Assembly (NCBI GenBank): GCA_002405995.1
Contig: DHMW01000010.1
Location: 20,444-44,064 of the forward strand
From: Oscillospiraceae bacterium UBA4632
GTDB taxonomy: Bacteria; Bacillota; Clostridia; Oscillospirales; Oscillospiraceae
Direction of reading: 5' to 3'
DNA length: 23,621 bases
Below the pieces are notes generated by a model. It saw nothing but the letters and a program-made list of their open reading frames with translations. It was not told the DNA's origin and ran no database searches. Made by a program: the position numbers and the translations under genes. Within the stretch, counting starts at the first letter, position 1; each line of letters starts with the position of its first letter. This document shows, piece after piece, positions 1 to 7,299 of this stretch.

Positions 1-416
1 CCGGAGAGCGTGCCGGCGATCTGCCTGCGGCGCTCCTTCAGGCGCGGGAAGCGCTCGTAAACGCCGGCAACGCCGGAAGCGACGGCGGAGCCGGGCTGGG
101 TGTAGGCGCCCATCTGCAGGTTTTCCTCCACGGTCATCTGTAAAAAGACGTGGCGCCCCTCGGGCACCTGCGCAAGCCCGTGCTCAACGATCTTGTGCGC
201 GGGCACGCCCTTCAGGTCCTTGCCCTCGAACACGACGCTGCCCGCCTTCGGGTGCAAAAGCCCGGAAACGGTGTTGAGCACGGTGGATTTCCCCGCGCCG
301 TTCGCGCCGATCAGCGTGACGATCTCGCCCTCGTTGACCTCAAAGGACACGCCCTTGACGGCGTGGATGCTGCCGTAATACACGTGCAGGCCGTTTACCT
401 TCAGGATCTGGCTCAT
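1..416 (-). CDS. livF: Branched-chain amino acid ABC transporter ATP-binding protein LivF (partial, 3' end outside window)
   Basis: One of the two cytoplasmic ATPases that power branched-chain amino acid import through LivH/LivM. About 138 residues are visible, starting MSQILKVNGLHVYYGS. The Walker A motif GANGAGKST lies near residue 40 and the LivF-typical PEGRHVF segment follows the Q-loop region. The reading frame leaves the window just as the ABC signature motif (GTLSGG) begins, so Walker B is not seen. The ATG start lies 2 nt after the livG stop, and its Shine-Dalgarno site (AAGGAGG) is formed by the last codons of livG, which indicates tight translational coupling. It is the last visible gene of the livJHMGF operon. 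PEGRHVF and the gene order favour LivF over a second LivG. Confidence 0.95.
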   Translation of the reverse strand, partial: MSQILKVNGLHVYYGSIHAVKGVSFEVNEGEIVTLIGANGAGKSTVLNTVSGLLHPKAGSVVFEGKDLKGVPAHKIVEHGLAQVPEGRHVFLQMTVEENLQMGAYTQPGSAVASGVAGVYERFPRLKERRRQIAGTLS

Positions 417-418
417 GC

Positions 419-1261
419 TCACGCCTCCTTCTTTTTGCCGAGGTATGCCTCGATGACCTCGGGGTTGGACTGGATATCATCGGGCGAGCCCTTGGCGATC
501 ACGCGCCCGAAGTTCAGCACCGCGATGCCCTCGCAGATGTTCATCACGAGGTTCATGTCGTGCTCGATCAGCAGCACGGCGATCTTGAACGTATCGCGGA
601 TGGAGCGGATGTTTTCCATCAGCTCCGCCGTTTCGCTGGGGTTCATGCCGGCGGCAGGCTCATCGAGCAGCAGCAGGCAGGGGTTCGTCGCCAGCGCGCG
701 CAGGATCTCCAGGCGGCGCTGCGCGCCGTAGGGCAGGCTGCCGGCCTTGGCGGCGGCAAGCTCCTCCATGTGGAAAATGGACAGCAGCTCCATCGCGCGC
801 TCGTGCACGGTGCGCTCCTCGCGCCAGAAGCGCGGCAGGCGGAGGATCCCCTCGGGCATCGTGTAATGCATCTGCGTGTCCATGGCGACGGTGATATTTT
901 CCTCGACCGAGAGGTTCTGGAACAGGCGGATATTCTGGAATGTACGCGCGATGCCCGCGCGGTTGACCTGCGCGGTGGTCAGGCCGTGGATGTCCTTGCC
1001 GTTTAAGAGGATGGTGCCGTGCGTGGGCTGGTAGACCTTGGTCAGCAGGTTGAAGATGGTCGTCTTGCCCGCGCCGTTGGGGCCGATCAGGCCCGCGATC
1101 TCCGTGCGGCCGATGGTCACGTTGAAGCTGTCCACCGCCTTGAGCCCGCCAAAGGTGATGCCGAGGTCGATGCACTCAAGCACCGGGGATTTGTCCGCGT
1201 CGCGCTCGGTCAGCAGCGCCGGCTCGCGCGAGACGGGAATGAGCTTTGTTTTCTGCGTCAT
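419..1261 (-). CDS. livG: Branched-chain amino acid ABC transporter ATP-binding protein LivG
   Basis: Second ATPase of the branched-chain amino acid importer, 280 aa. Motifs in order are Walker A (GPNGAGKTT, near residue 60), the LivG-type ARTFQNIRLF segment, a signature region in which SLPYGAQRR replaces the usual LSGGQ-like sequence (as is common in LivG), Walker B LLLLDEPAAGMNP, and the H-loop LLIEHDM. I chose the ATG at 1261, not the TTG two codons upstream. AAGGAGG lies 7-8 nt before this ATG but would be almost touching the TTG. The start is 2 nt past the livM stop and its Shine-Dalgarno site lies inside the livM 3' end, so the two are probably coupled. The roughly 25-residue N-terminal extension before the ABC fold is longer than in many LivG proteins. 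Confidence 0.96.
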   Translation of the reverse strand: MTQKTKLIPVSREPALLTERDADKSPVLECIDLGITFGGLKAVDSFNVTIGRTEIAGLIGPNGAGKTTIFNLLTKVYQPTHGTILLNGKDIHGLTTAQVNRAGIARTFQNIRLFQNLSVEENITVAMDTQMHYTMPEGILRLPRFWREERTVHERAMELLSIFHMEELAAAKAGSLPYGAQRRLEILRALATNPCLLLLDEPAAGMNPSETAELMENIRSIRDTFKIAVLLIEHDMNLVMNICEGIAVLNFGRVIAKGSPDDIQSNPEVIEAYLGKKKEA

Positions 1262-1263
1262 GG

Positions 1264-2355
1264 TCAATCCTCCTTTTCTGCGGCCGCCCTGCGCCGCGCG
1301 GGGAGAAGCTTTGCAAGGAACGCCTTTGCCTGCGGGTTGTTCGTCGCCAGCATCACGAGGATGAGCACGATGGCGTAGACCAGCATGCGCAGGTCGGCGA
1401 ACTCGCGCAGCGCCTCGGGCAGGATCGTGAGCGCGGCGGCGGCCAGCAGGCTGCCCCAGATATTGCCGAGCCCGCCGAGCACCACGAACACCAGCACGAG
1501 GATGGAGGTGTTGAAATTGAACTTGACCGCCTGCAGCGACGAGTAGTTCAGCCCGTACAGCGCGCCCGCCGCACCCGCAAGAGAGGCGGAGGTGACGAAC
1601 GCCATCAGCTTGTACTTCGTCAGGTTCAGCCCGATGGACTGCGCGGCGATGTGGTTGTCGCGGATCGCCATGATGGCGCGCCCTGCGCGCGAGCGGGTCA
1701 GATTCAGCACGATCACGAGCGTGACCATCACGAGCACGAAGCCGGCGGTAAATGTTGCGATGGTTTTCGTGCCGGTCGCGCCCTGCGCGCCCTTGATGAT
1801 GGCGTAGCCCGCGCTGTCAAGCCCGAGATCGTCCACGGTCTTATCGCCCGTGGGGTTGAAGATGATGTGCAGCCCTGCGGAGTCGCAGCCCACGATCAGG
1901 CAGTTGATGAGATCCTTGATGATCTCGCCGAAGGCGAGCGTGACGATGGCGAGGTAGTCGCCCTGCAGTCTCAGCACCGGCGTGCCGACGAGCAGACCGG
2001 CGATGGCGGCGAACAGCGCGCCGAGCACCATGGCGGCGGCAAGACGCACGCCGTCGTTGGGGATGGCGGACTGTAAGCTCTGCGCCGCGATGACGCCGGA
2101 GAACGCGCCCACGCTCATAAAGCCCGCGTGGCCGAGGCTCAGCTCGCCCAGAATACCGACCGTCAGGTTCAGCGAGACAGCCATAGACATATAGCAGCAG
2201 ATCGGCACGAGAAGGCCCGTCGCCTTGCGGTTGAGCAGCCCATTGCTTTGCAGGACGAGCACGGCAATAAACACGAGGATCACGCCGAGATAGGTCGCAA
2301 AATCGACCTTCGTCGTCCTTTTCAGGCCGCGGAGTTTCGTTTGGAGCTTTGTCAT
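1264..2355 (-). CDS. livM: Branched-chain amino acid ABC transporter permease LivM
   Basis: Membrane permease subunit of the importer, 363 aa. It has multiple hydrophobic helices and the family-typical stretch LGELSLGHAGFMSVGAF early in the protein. A LTRSRAGRAIMAIRDN segment corresponds to the conserved cytoplasmic EAA-like loop that contacts the ATPase, followed by GLGNIWGS. It is predicted to pair with LivH to form the channel. I chose the ATG at 2355 (MTKLQTKLRG), preceded by AGGTGAGG at normal spacing. An upstream in-frame ATG (2385) would overlap livH and has no ribosome-binding site. It begins 10 nt after livH ends. The hydrophilic C-terminal tail (LPARRRAAAEKED) is cytoplasmic by the positive-inside rule. 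Confidence 0.95.
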   Translation of the reverse strand: MTKLQTKLRGLKRTTKVDFATYLGVILVFIAVLVLQSNGLLNRKATGLLVPICCYMSMAVSLNLTVGILGELSLGHAGFMSVGAFSGVIAAQSLQSAIPNDGVRLAAAMVLGALFAAIAGLLVGTPVLRLQGDYLAIVTLAFGEIIKDLINCLIVGCDSAGLHIIFNPTGDKTVDDLGLDSAGYAIIKGAQGATGTKTIATFTAGFVLVMVTLVIVLNLTRSRAGRAIMAIRDNHIAAQSIGLNLTKYKLMAFVTSASLAGAAGALYGLNYSSLQAVKFNFNTSILVLVFVVLGGLGNIWGSLLAAAALTILPEALREFADLRMLVYAIVLILVMLATNNPQAKAFLAKLLPARRRAAAEKED

Positions 2356-2365
2356 GGTCCTCACC

Positions 2366-3244
2366 TCACACTTTCTCCGGCACATACTTGCCGAGCAGTC
2401 CCGCGGGCTTGACGAGCAGCACCACGATCAGCACGGCGAAGACGATGGCGTTGGCAAGGTTTGTGGAAATATACGCCTTCGCCATTGCTTCGATCACGCC
2501 GAGCAGCAGCCCGCCGAGAAACGCGCCGGGGATGGAGCCGATGCCGCCGAACACGGCGGCGGTGAATGCCTTGATGCCGGGCATGGAGCCGGTGGTGGGC
2601 ATGAGCGAGGTGTTGAACGAGCAGAGCAGCACGCCCGCAACGGCCGCGAGCGCCGAGCCGATGGCAAACGTTGCCGAAATGGTGGCGTTGACGTTGATGC
2701 CCATCAGCTGCGCCGCCGCCTTATCCTCCGAGCAGGCGCGCATCGCCTTGCCCAGCTTGCTCCGGCTGACAAAGAGCGTCAGCGCGAGCATGACGACCAC
2801 GCACACGGCGATCGTCAGCAGCGAGATGTAGGAAACGGTCAGCCTGCCGCCGAACAGCTGCGCGGAGCCCTCCACCACCGGAGGATAGACGCGCGCGGCG
2901 GCCTTCCAGATGAGCAGCGCGGAGTTTTGCAGAAAGTAGCTCACACCGATGGCGGTGATCAGCACCGCGAGGCTGGGCGCGGAGCGCAGGGGCTTGTAGG
3001 CAAGGCGCTCGATGACGATGCCGAGGATCGTGCAGACGATGACGGCCAGCAGCACCGCCACGATGTTGGGCAGTCCCAGATAGAACATCGCGCAGAAGGA
3101 AATGTAGCCGCCGATCATGATGATGTCGCCGTGGGCAAAGTTCAGCATCTTGGCAATGCCGTAAACCATCGTGTAGCCCAGCGCGATGATGGCGTACACG
3201 CTGCCAAGGCTGATGCCGCTGATGAGGTAGGACAGGAATTCCAT
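2366..3244 (-). CDS. livH: Branched-chain amino acid ABC transporter permease LivH
   Basis: First membrane permease of the importer, 292 aa, starting MEFLSYLISGISLGSVYA. The segment MLNFAHGDIIMIGGY is the LivH family hallmark. The coupling-loop region LGKAMRACSEDKAAAQLMGI and the later GGIGSIPGAFLGG are also typical. The ATG at 3244 is chosen because AGAGGTG lies 8 nt upstream. A longer reading frame to 3301 has no ribosome-binding site and adds a basic non-membrane segment. It follows livJ after 168 nt that carry two hairpins, while livM starts only 10 nt downstream. The layout fits abundant binding protein and less abundant membrane subunits. Confidence 0.95.
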   Translation of the reverse strand: MEFLSYLISGISLGSVYAIIALGYTMVYGIAKMLNFAHGDIIMIGGYISFCAMFYLGLPNIVAVLLAVIVCTILGIVIERLAYKPLRSAPSLAVLITAIGVSYFLQNSALLIWKAAARVYPPVVEGSAQLFGGRLTVSYISLLTIAVCVVVMLALTLFVSRSKLGKAMRACSEDKAAAQLMGINVNATISATFAIGSALAAVAGVLLCSFNTSLMPTTGSMPGIKAFTAAVFGGIGSIPGAFLGGLLLGVIEAMAKAYISTNLANAIVFAVLIVVLLVKPAGLLGKYVPEKV

Positions 3245-3315
3245 ATAGGTAGCACCTCTTTTTTCGGTCGTTTTTCTGTGGCAGAAGCAAGGGCGGGGCA
3301 AGGAGCGCCTGCCCT

Positions 3316-3367
3316 CGGTTCCGCCATAGAATAGGGCGGAAGCCGCCGGGGGCTTTTTGCGCCCCCG
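3316..3367 (-). other. Two tandem hairpins between livJ and livH
   Basis: The first-transcribed hairpin has arms CGGGGGC and GCCCCCG (3347-3353 and 3361-3367, 7 bp, 7-nt loop). The second has arms TTCCGCC and GGCGGAA (3319-3325 and 3335-3341), extendable by 3 bp with a bulge. Neither is followed by a T-run on the minus strand, so they are not classical terminators. By analogy with other binding-protein operons they may stabilise the livJ mRNA end or limit read-through into livHMGF. That role is inferred. Confidence 0.6.
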
Positions 3368-3412
3368 ACAGCTGCCTGAGAAGAGAGAATGAGAAGATCG
3401 CGTAAGCGGTAG

Positions 3413-4603
3413 TTACTTCATGACGTACTCGCCGTTTTCGATGACGGCGGCGAGCGGTGCCTTGGAGACCTCGCCCTCGGCGTTCCACGTCATGCCCTTA
3501 CCGGTAAGACCGTCAACGCTCAGCGTGGGCATGACCTGGATAAGAGCCTCGCAGATGTCGGCAGCGCTCATATCACCGGTGCAGCCGGCCTTCTCCAGGG
3601 CGGCCTTGACGATGTACACGCCGTCGTAGGCGTCAGCGGCGAACTGGTTGGGCTCCTCGCCGTACTTCTCGGTGTACGCCTTGACGAAGCTCTGGGTCGC
3701 GGCGTCCTCAGAGTTGACGGAGAACGGGGTGAGGAGCATGACGCCCTCGGCGAGGGAAGCGTCGAAGCCGGGCATCGTCAGGATACCGTCCATGCCGTCC
3801 ACGCCGAAGAAGGTGGGGGCGTAGTTCATCGCCTTGGCCTGGCTGAGGATGACGGAGGCGGGCTGATAGTAGATGGGGAGGAACACGAGATCGGCGCCCT
3901 TGCTCTGCGCGCTGGCGAGCTGGACGGTGAAGTCGGAGGCGGTGTCGGCGGTGAAGGTGCCTTCATAGACGACCTCGAAAGCGCCCTTGGCGTCAGCCTC
4001 GGCCTTGAAGGTATCGCGGATGCCCTGAGAGTAGGCGTCGTCGTTGCGGTAGATGATGGCGACCTTTGCGCCGGGCATATTTTCGGCGATGTAGTCAGCC
4101 GCGCCGGTGCCCTGGTTGGGGTCGGTGAAGCAGACCTGGAAAACGTTATCCTTGCCGGAGGTGATGTCGGGCGAGGAGCCGGACGGGGTCAGCATGAACA
4201 CGCGGTCGGCGTTCGTCTGGGCGGAGACCGTGAGGGAAGCGCCGGTGGTCGTCGGCCCGACGAGGACCTGCATCCCGTCGTCCATCATGGTGTTGTAGGC
4301 GTTGAGCGCCTTCTCGCCGTCGGCTTCGTCGTCCTGCTTCAGGAATTTGAACTTGACGGTGGAATCGCTGGCGTTGATCTCCTCAACGGCCAGCTCCGCG
4401 CCCTGAACGACGGCGATGCCGTAGATCGCGGCGTCACCGGTCAGCGGGCCGCAGGAGCCGATCGTAAAGGTCTGGGTCTCGGCGGCGGTATCGCCGGTGT
4501 TGGCGCCGTCGCCGGTGCCGGCATCGTCACCCTTGCTGCCGCAGGCGGCCATGGTAAAGACCATGGCGAGCGCCATGAACATGCACATAAGCTTCTTTTT
4601 CAT
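3413..4603 (-). CDS. livJ: Branched-chain amino acid ABC transporter substrate-binding lipoprotein (LivJ/LivK type)
   Basis: Extracytoplasmic receptor that delivers leucine/isoleucine/valine-type ligands to LivHM, 396 aa. The N-terminus has two to three Lys, a hydrophobic core and lipobox MAAC with the lipidated Cys at residue 21, followed by a Gly/Asp/Thr-rich linker. The mature part reads as a type I periplasmic binding fold of the Peripla_BP_6 family: QTFTIGSCGPLTGDAAIYG, then VLVGPTTTGASLTVSAQ and GAKVAIIYRNDDAYSQG. The ATG is preceded by AGGAGA at about 8 nt. It is the first gene of the liv operon, with its own -10 box upstream and hairpins downstream. Ligand preference within the family (Leu, Ile, Val or other amides and amino acids) cannot be read from sequence. 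Confidence 0.94.
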   Translation of the reverse strand: MKKKLMCMFMALAMVFTMAACGSKGDDAGTGDGANTGDTAAETQTFTIGSCGPLTGDAAIYGIAVVQGAELAVEEINASDSTVKFKFLKQDDEADGEKALNAYNTMMDDGMQVLVGPTTTGASLTVSAQTNADRVFMLTPSGSSPDITSGKDNVFQVCFTDPNQGTGAADYIAENMPGAKVAIIYRNDDAYSQGIRDTFKAEADAKGAFEVVYEGTFTADTASDFTVQLASAQSKGADLVFLPIYYQPASVILSQAKAMNYAPTFFGVDGMDGILTMPGFDASLAEGVMLLTPFSVNSEDAATQSFVKAYTEKYGEEPNQFAADAYDGVYIVKAALEKAGCTGDMSAADICEALIQVMPTLSVDGLTGKGMTWNAEGEVSKAPLAAVIENGEYVMK

Positions 4604-4644
4604 CGTAATATCTCCTTTTGCTAAAAATTTGATGACAGTTGATG

Positions 4645-4650
4645 ATTATA
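4645..4650 (-). promoter_or_regulatory. Probable -10 box of the livJ promoter
   Basis: A consensus TATAAT on the minus strand lies about 42 nt upstream of the livJ ATG. It immediately follows the T-run of the upstream gene's terminator. No good -35 hexamer is seen at 16-18 nt, because that space is occupied by the terminator stem. An activator or alternative contacts may be needed. Confidence 0.55.
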
Positions 4651-4651
4651 C

Positions 4652-4688
4652 AAAAAAGGCGATCCCCCCGCACCGGTGGGACCGCCTT
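4652..4688 (-). terminator. Rho-independent terminator of the small membrane-protein gene
   Basis: Minus-strand stem with outer arms AAGGCG/CGCCTT and an inner GTCCC/GGGAT extension (one G-U pair), about 11 bp, followed directly by six T residues. It lies 26 nt after the stop of the 4714-4992 gene and directly precedes the livJ -10 box. Confidence 0.82.
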
Positions 4689-4713
4689 GCTGTATCGTCG
4701 GAAAACGACCTTC

Positions 4714-4992
4714 TCAGCGTTCCTGCTCCCCGTGCGCCAATCCCTTCCACAGCAGAAGGGAAATGCTCAGGACGATCATAATGGCGGCCGCCCATACCAG
4801 TACCGGCAGGGAAAGGCCGGACAGGCGCAGCGTGCAAATAAGAATGGACGCCATGACAATGGCGCCCATCTTAATGCAGCTGAAAGAGGAAGAGAAAGAG
4901 GAGGCATGAGAGGCGCAGCAGGACGCAGCCTCAGCCTGAGCGGCGGAAGCGTTCATCGCGGTATTCTGATTTGCATAAGCAAAACGGAACAT
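4714..4992 (-). CDS. Small two-helix membrane protein of unknown function
   Basis: A 92-residue protein that I do not recognise. Residues 1-40 are rich in Ala and Ser with Cys at 25, 26 and 39 (SCCASHASSF). Two hydrophobic segments follow (about 42-57 and 61-82, the second SLPVLVWAAAIMIVLSISL), joined by a short loop, with a charged tail HGEQER. No cleavable signal peptide is evident. The ATG at 4992 has AAAGGA 9 nt upstream; another ATG 18 nt further upstream has no such site. A near-consensus promoter and an intrinsic terminator bracket the gene as a monocistronic unit, which supports it being real. It is divergent from htpG and upstream of livJ. Neighbours do not reveal its role. Confidence 0.7.
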   Translation of the reverse strand: MFRFAYANQNTAMNASAAQAEAASCCASHASSFSSSFSCIKMGAIVMASILICTLRLSGLSLPVLVWAAAIMIVLSISLLLWKGLAHGEQER

Positions 4993-5034
4993 TGTATTAC
5001 GTCCTTTCATGTTTCTCTCATGTTTGATGGGCTA

Positions 5035-5063
5035 ATTGTAGCGCGCGGATATCTAAAAGTCAA
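5035..5063 (-). promoter_or_regulatory. Strong sigma-A promoter of the small membrane-protein gene
   Basis: On the minus strand, TTGACT (-35, 5058-5063) is separated by 17 nt from TACAAT (-10, 5035-5040). This predicts a start near 5028 and a leader of about 36 nt before the ATG at 4992. It is the closest match to the consensus promoter in the window. Confidence 0.82.
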
Positions 5064-5089
5064 TCCTGCATATTTAACAAAGAAAGAGC

Positions 5090-5105
5090 GGGTAAAGACC
5101 CGCGG
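5090..5105 (-). other. Short GC-rich hairpin in the htpG upstream region
   Basis: GCGGGT and ACCCGC form a 6-bp stem with a 4-nt loop. On the minus strand it is followed by T-rich sequence (TCTTTCTTTG), so it could weakly stop transcription arriving from the htpG side, or be chance. It lies between the divergent promoters and outside the CIRCE element. Confidence 0.35.
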
Positions 5106-5176
5106 ATTCGCGCATTTGAACAATTTGACCAAAATCGCAGCCAAAAACTGGGCGAAACGGAAAAACGCCCACCGTT

Positions 5177-5203
5177 TTAGCACTCGAAAACGTCAAGTGC
5201 TAA
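5177..5203 (+). promoter_or_regulatory. CIRCE element (HrcA repressor operator) upstream of htpG
   Basis: TTAGCACTC, nine bases, then AAGTGCTAA. This matches the CIRCE consensus TTAGCACTC-N9-GAGTGCTAA with one mismatch. The symmetry extends outward as TTTTAGCACT/AGTGCTAAAA (5175-5184 and 5196-5205). CIRCE is the known operator of the HrcA heat-shock repressor of groESL and dnaK operons. It sits about 78 nt upstream of the htpG ATG. Confidence 0.92.
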
Positions 5204-5239
5204 AAATTCACGGAAAGGTCACAAATATCCGCAGGATTC

Positions 5240-5248
5240 TGCTATACT
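5240..5248 (+). promoter_or_regulatory. Probable extended -10 promoter of htpG
   Basis: TGCTATACT is an extended -10 (TGn plus TATACT), giving a start near 5255 and a leader of about 26 nt. The -35 position is poor. CIRCE lies upstream of this promoter, not over it, so either repression acts from upstream or the true start is nearer the operator. Confidence 0.55.
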
Positions 5249-5280
5249 CTATTTCAAATATGATAACAGGAGATGCTTTT

Positions 5281-7170
5281 ATGGCAAAGAAACAATTCAA
5301 GGCAGAATCCAAGCGCCTGCTGGATCTGATGATCAATTCCATCTATACGCACAAGGAGATCTTCCTGCGCGAGATCATCTCCAACGCCAGCGACGCCATC
5401 GACAAGCTCTGCTACGCCGCACTGACGGACGATAAGGTCGGGATGAGCCGCGGCGATTTCCGTATCGAGATCACGGTGAACAAGGACGCGCGCACGCTGA
5501 CCGTCTCCGACAACGGCATCGGTATGGATAAGGAGGAGCTGGAAAACAACCTCGGCGTGATCGCCTCGTCCGGCTCCTACAAGTTCCGCCGGGAGGCAGA
5601 GGAGCAGGACAGGAAGGACGCGGATATCGACATCATCGGCCAGTTTGGCGTGGGCTTCTACTCCGCCTTCATGGTCGCCGATCAGATCACCGTTCTTACG
5701 AAAAAGTACGGCTGCGATCAGGCGTACAGCTGGCAGTCCTCCGGGGCGGACGGCTACACGATCACCGAATGCGATAAGGACAGCGTCGGCACGGACGTTA
5801 TCATGCACATCAAGGAGGATACCGAGGACGAGAAGTACAGCGAATACCTTGACGGCTACCGGCTCTATTCCCTCGTCAAGAAGTATTCCGACTACATCCG
5901 CTATCCCATCCGCATGATGACCCCCGTGCAGAAGGTCAAAGAGGGCAGCGACCCTGAAAAGCCGGAGTATGAGATGGCAGAGGAGATGACCACGGTCAAC
6001 TCCATGGTGCCGCTCTGGCAGCGCAAGCGCAGCGAGGTCACGGACGAGGAATACGCCAAGTTCTACTCCGAGCTGACGCGCGAATTTGACAAGCCGCAGC
6101 GCATCATCACCGTCTCGGCAGAGGGCAGCGTCACCTATAAGGCGCTGCTGTTCGTACCCTCCAGGCGTCCGCTGAACTTCAATACCGAGGATTATCAGAA
6201 GGGCCTCCAGCTCTATTCCGCGGGCGTGATGATCATGGACAAGTGCGACGCGCTGCTGCCGGATTACCTGCGCTTTGTGCGCGGCGTGGTCGATTCGCCG
6301 GACCTCAGCCTCAATATCTCCCGCGAGCTTTTGCAGCACGACCGCCAGCTCAAGGTCATTGCGCAGAACCTGGAAAAGAAGATCCGCGCCGACCTTGAAA
6401 AGTTCCTCAAGGACGACCGCGAGGGCTATGAGGCGTTCTACGCCAATTACGGCCGGCAGATCGGCTACGGCATCGTCAGCGAAGGCGGCGAGGCGCGCAA
6501 AGACGCGCTCAAGGACCTGCTGATGTTCTACTCCTCCACGCAGAAGAAGCTGACCACCCTGCGCGAGTACCTCGAGCGCATGAAGCCGGAGCAGAAGTGC
6601 ATCTACTATGCCGCCGGGGAGAGCGTTTTTGCCATCGACCACCTGCCGCAGACCGAGCTTTTGAAGGAAAAGGACTACGAGGTGCTGTACCTGACCGGCG
6701 AGGCCGACGAATTTGTCCTTCAGGCCCTTGCCAAATACGAGGAAAAGCCCTTCCGCTCCATCGTGGACGGCGACCTTGAGCTCGGCGGCGAGGAGGAAAA
6801 GCTCCTCGACGAGAAGGAGGATCTGATGAAGTTCGTCAAGGAGACGCTTGGCGACAGGATCAAGGAGGCGAGGGCCTCCCGCAGGCTGAAGACCCATCCC
6901 GTCTGCCTGACGGCGGGCGAGGGCTTCAGCTTCGAGATGGAGAAGTACTTCAAGAACTTCCAGATGCCGACGCCGGTGAAGGCCGACCGCATCCTCGAGC
7001 TGAACGTGAAGCACCCGGCGGTGATGGCGATGGAAACGGCGCTGCTGACCGACCGCAGCAAGGCTGAGCTGTACGCAAAGCTTCTCTACGACCAGGCGCT
7101 GCTCATCGCGGGGCTGCCGCTCGACGACCCCGGCGAATACACCGACATGGTCGCCCAGCTGATGAAATAA
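5281..7170 (+). CDS. htpG: Molecular chaperone HtpG (Hsp90 family)
   Basis: Cytoplasmic ATP-dependent chaperone, 629 aa, the usual HtpG length. The N-terminal GHKL ATPase domain shows EIISNASDAIDKL (Glu31, Asn35, Asp38 for catalysis and nucleotide/Mg binding), SDNGIGM and the lid region GQFGVGFYSAFMV. The middle domain carries RRPLNF and RFVRGVVDSPDLSLNISRELLQ, the conserved client/ATPase-activating region. The C-terminal dimerisation domain ends near AQLMK. I chose the ATG at 5281 (MAKKQFKAES) because AGGAGA lies upstream at good spacing; the open frame extends further upstream but through the CIRCE element and promoter. A perfect terminator follows. Control by HrcA is inferred from CIRCE. 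Its second ATP-site motif reads LGVIASSGSYKFR where LGTIAKSGT is more usual. Confidence 0.98.
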   Translation: MAKKQFKAESKRLLDLMINSIYTHKEIFLREIISNASDAIDKLCYAALTDDKVGMSRGDFRIEITVNKDARTLTVSDNGIGMDKEELENNLGVIASSGSYKFRREAEEQDRKDADIDIIGQFGVGFYSAFMVADQITVLTKKYGCDQAYSWQSSGADGYTITECDKDSVGTDVIMHIKEDTEDEKYSEYLDGYRLYSLVKKYSDYIRYPIRMMTPVQKVKEGSDPEKPEYEMAEEMTTVNSMVPLWQRKRSEVTDEEYAKFYSELTREFDKPQRIITVSAEGSVTYKALLFVPSRRPLNFNTEDYQKGLQLYSAGVMIMDKCDALLPDYLRFVRGVVDSPDLSLNISRELLQHDRQLKVIAQNLEKKIRADLEKFLKDDREGYEAFYANYGRQIGYGIVSEGGEARKDALKDLLMFYSSTQKKLTTLREYLERMKPEQKCIYYAAGESVFAIDHLPQTELLKEKDYEVLYLTGEADEFVLQALAKYEEKPFRSIVDGDLELGGEEEKLLDEKEDLMKFVKETLGDRIKEARASRRLKTHPVCLTAGEGFSFEMEKYFKNFQMPTPVKADRILELNVKHPAVMAMETALLTDRSKAELYAKLLYDQALLIAGLPLDDPGEYTDMVAQLMK

Positions 7171-7186
7171 GGACACCGGACAGCCG

Positions 7187-7222
7187 GGGCGCGCGGAGCG
7201 AATGCTCCGCGCGCCCTTTTTT
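7187..7222 (+). terminator. Rho-independent terminator of htpG
   Basis: Perfect 13-bp stem with arms GGGCGCGCGGAGC and GCTCCGCGCGCCC and a GAAT loop, followed by six T residues, 16 nt after the htpG stop. Confidence 0.95.
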
Positions 7223-7299
7223 CACGGGGAACAGGCCTGCCGCTTATACTGGCATACAGGCGCGCCTGCGCCTGATAAACCGTAAAGGTGATGAAAACC

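Noticed and set aside
4639..5280. N-terminal extension of the htpG frame
   Set aside because: It would run through CIRCE, the promoter and the divergent small gene; HtpG proteins start at the MAKKQFKAES equivalent, which has its own ribosome-binding site.
5254..7176. 640-codon open frame antisense to htpG
   Set aside because: It mirrors htpG almost exactly, has low-complexity Val/Leu/Arg/Asp composition with no domain, and open antisense frames are expected in GC-rich genes.
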